Shown here in pieces: positions 5,024 through 5,180 of a stretch of DNA of 5,180 bases. Under the pieces are notes generated by a model. That model saw only the letters and a list, made by a program, of their open reading frames with translations, was not told where the DNA came from and did not search any database. The stretch is from Deltaproteobacteria bacterium (GTDB lineage: Bacteria > Bdellovibrionota > JACOXK01 > 2-02-FULL-40-11). Made by a program: the position numbers and the translations under genes. Position 1 is the first letter of the stretch. Every line of letters begins with the position of its first letter. The stretch covers positions 478-5,657 of the forward strand of contig JACPST010000066.1 of assembly GCA_016193165.1 (NCBI GenBank), written 5' to 3'.

Positions 5024-5180
5024 ATTATCGACAGATTTTCTTTCAGCCGCCTCAGCTTCAGGATTTTTTTGTTCGCGCGCGATTTGAACATCAATAGAAA
5101 CTTGGATTTCTACTTTTCCTCTATAACCGTTTGCGCGCTCCATCCTGATCATTTCAGAAGCCATCTCTGTCGCTTCTTTT
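5018..5180 (-). CDS. Unrecognised protein, C-terminal 53 residues, cut by right window edge
   Basis: An open frame runs from the right edge to TAA at 5020-5018. The visible end reads KEATEMASEMIRMERANGYR, then an alternating hydrophobic stretch (KVEIQVSIDVQIARE) that looks like one or two beta strands, then a charged alanine- and glutamate-rich tail ending SVDNK. I do not recognise the family. Coding is supported by the absence of stops over the whole stretch, by the ordinary codon choice, and by the stop falling just before the end of the convergent plus-strand gene. There is no signal peptide or membrane segment in the visible part. The start and most of the protein lie outside the window. 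Confidence 0.55.
   Translation of the reverse strand, partial: KEATEMASEMIRMERANGYRGKVEIQVSIDVQIAREQKNPEAEAAERKSVDNK

Noticed and set aside
4662..5094. Minus-strand open frames opposite and beyond the MEMO-like gene
   Set aside because: The plus-strand frame carries clear family motifs, and the 5018-5180 stretch is better explained by the minus-strand frame ending SVDNK.
1..5180. tRNA, rRNA, CRISPR array, insertion sequence or riboswitch
   Set aside because: No cloverleaf, regularly spaced repeats, transposase or terminal inverted repeats were seen, and intergenic space is too short for a structured leader.

Overview
The window is bacterial and almost fully coding. It carries a type II fatty-acid/phospholipid synthesis operon on the minus strand. 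Read 5'->3' on that strand the order is yceD (DUF177), rpmF (L32), plsX, fabH, fabD, fabG, acpP, fabF, which is the classic arrangement in many bacteria. The DNA is moderately AT-leaning. Nothing in it fixes the lineage: I can only say a bacterium with the conserved yceD-rpmF-plsX-fab cluster.

Layout: fabF is cut by the left edge (1-619). acpP (629-889), fabG (902-1448), fabD (1432-2391), fabH (2396-3379), plsX (3376-3585), rpmF (3582-3764) and yceD (3764-4300) follow with overlaps or gaps of at most 12 bases, so they look like one transcript. A perfect TTGACA -35 box at 4353-4348 is a plausible operon promoter. Divergent from it, on the plus strand, is a MEMO1-family gene (AmmeMemoRadiSam protein B type, 4347-5003). 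At the right edge the C-terminal end of an unrecognised minus-strand gene (5018-5180) converges on it.

The striking point is that several genes have normal ends but lack their middles. plsX keeps its first ~50 residues and its C-terminal tail but lacks roughly 260-270 residues, in frame. fabG lacks about 67 residues, including the whole Ser-Tyr-Lys catalytic region, and is frameshifted at the join, which falls on an 8-bp tandem repeat. The MEMO-like protein appears to lack about 50 internal residues plus its C-terminus. Meanwhile fabH, fabD, acpP, rpmF, yceD and the visible half of fabF look intact, with all catalytic residues. Either this is a genome losing parts of its lipid pathway, with the functions supplied elsewhere, or the sequence carries collapsed or deleted segments from assembly or a variant clone. 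The window alone cannot decide. In a working pathway FabD charges AcpP with malonate, FabH starts the chain, FabF elongates, FabG reduces, and PlsX passes acyl groups to phospholipid synthesis. As written here the FabG and PlsX steps could not be carried out by these copies.
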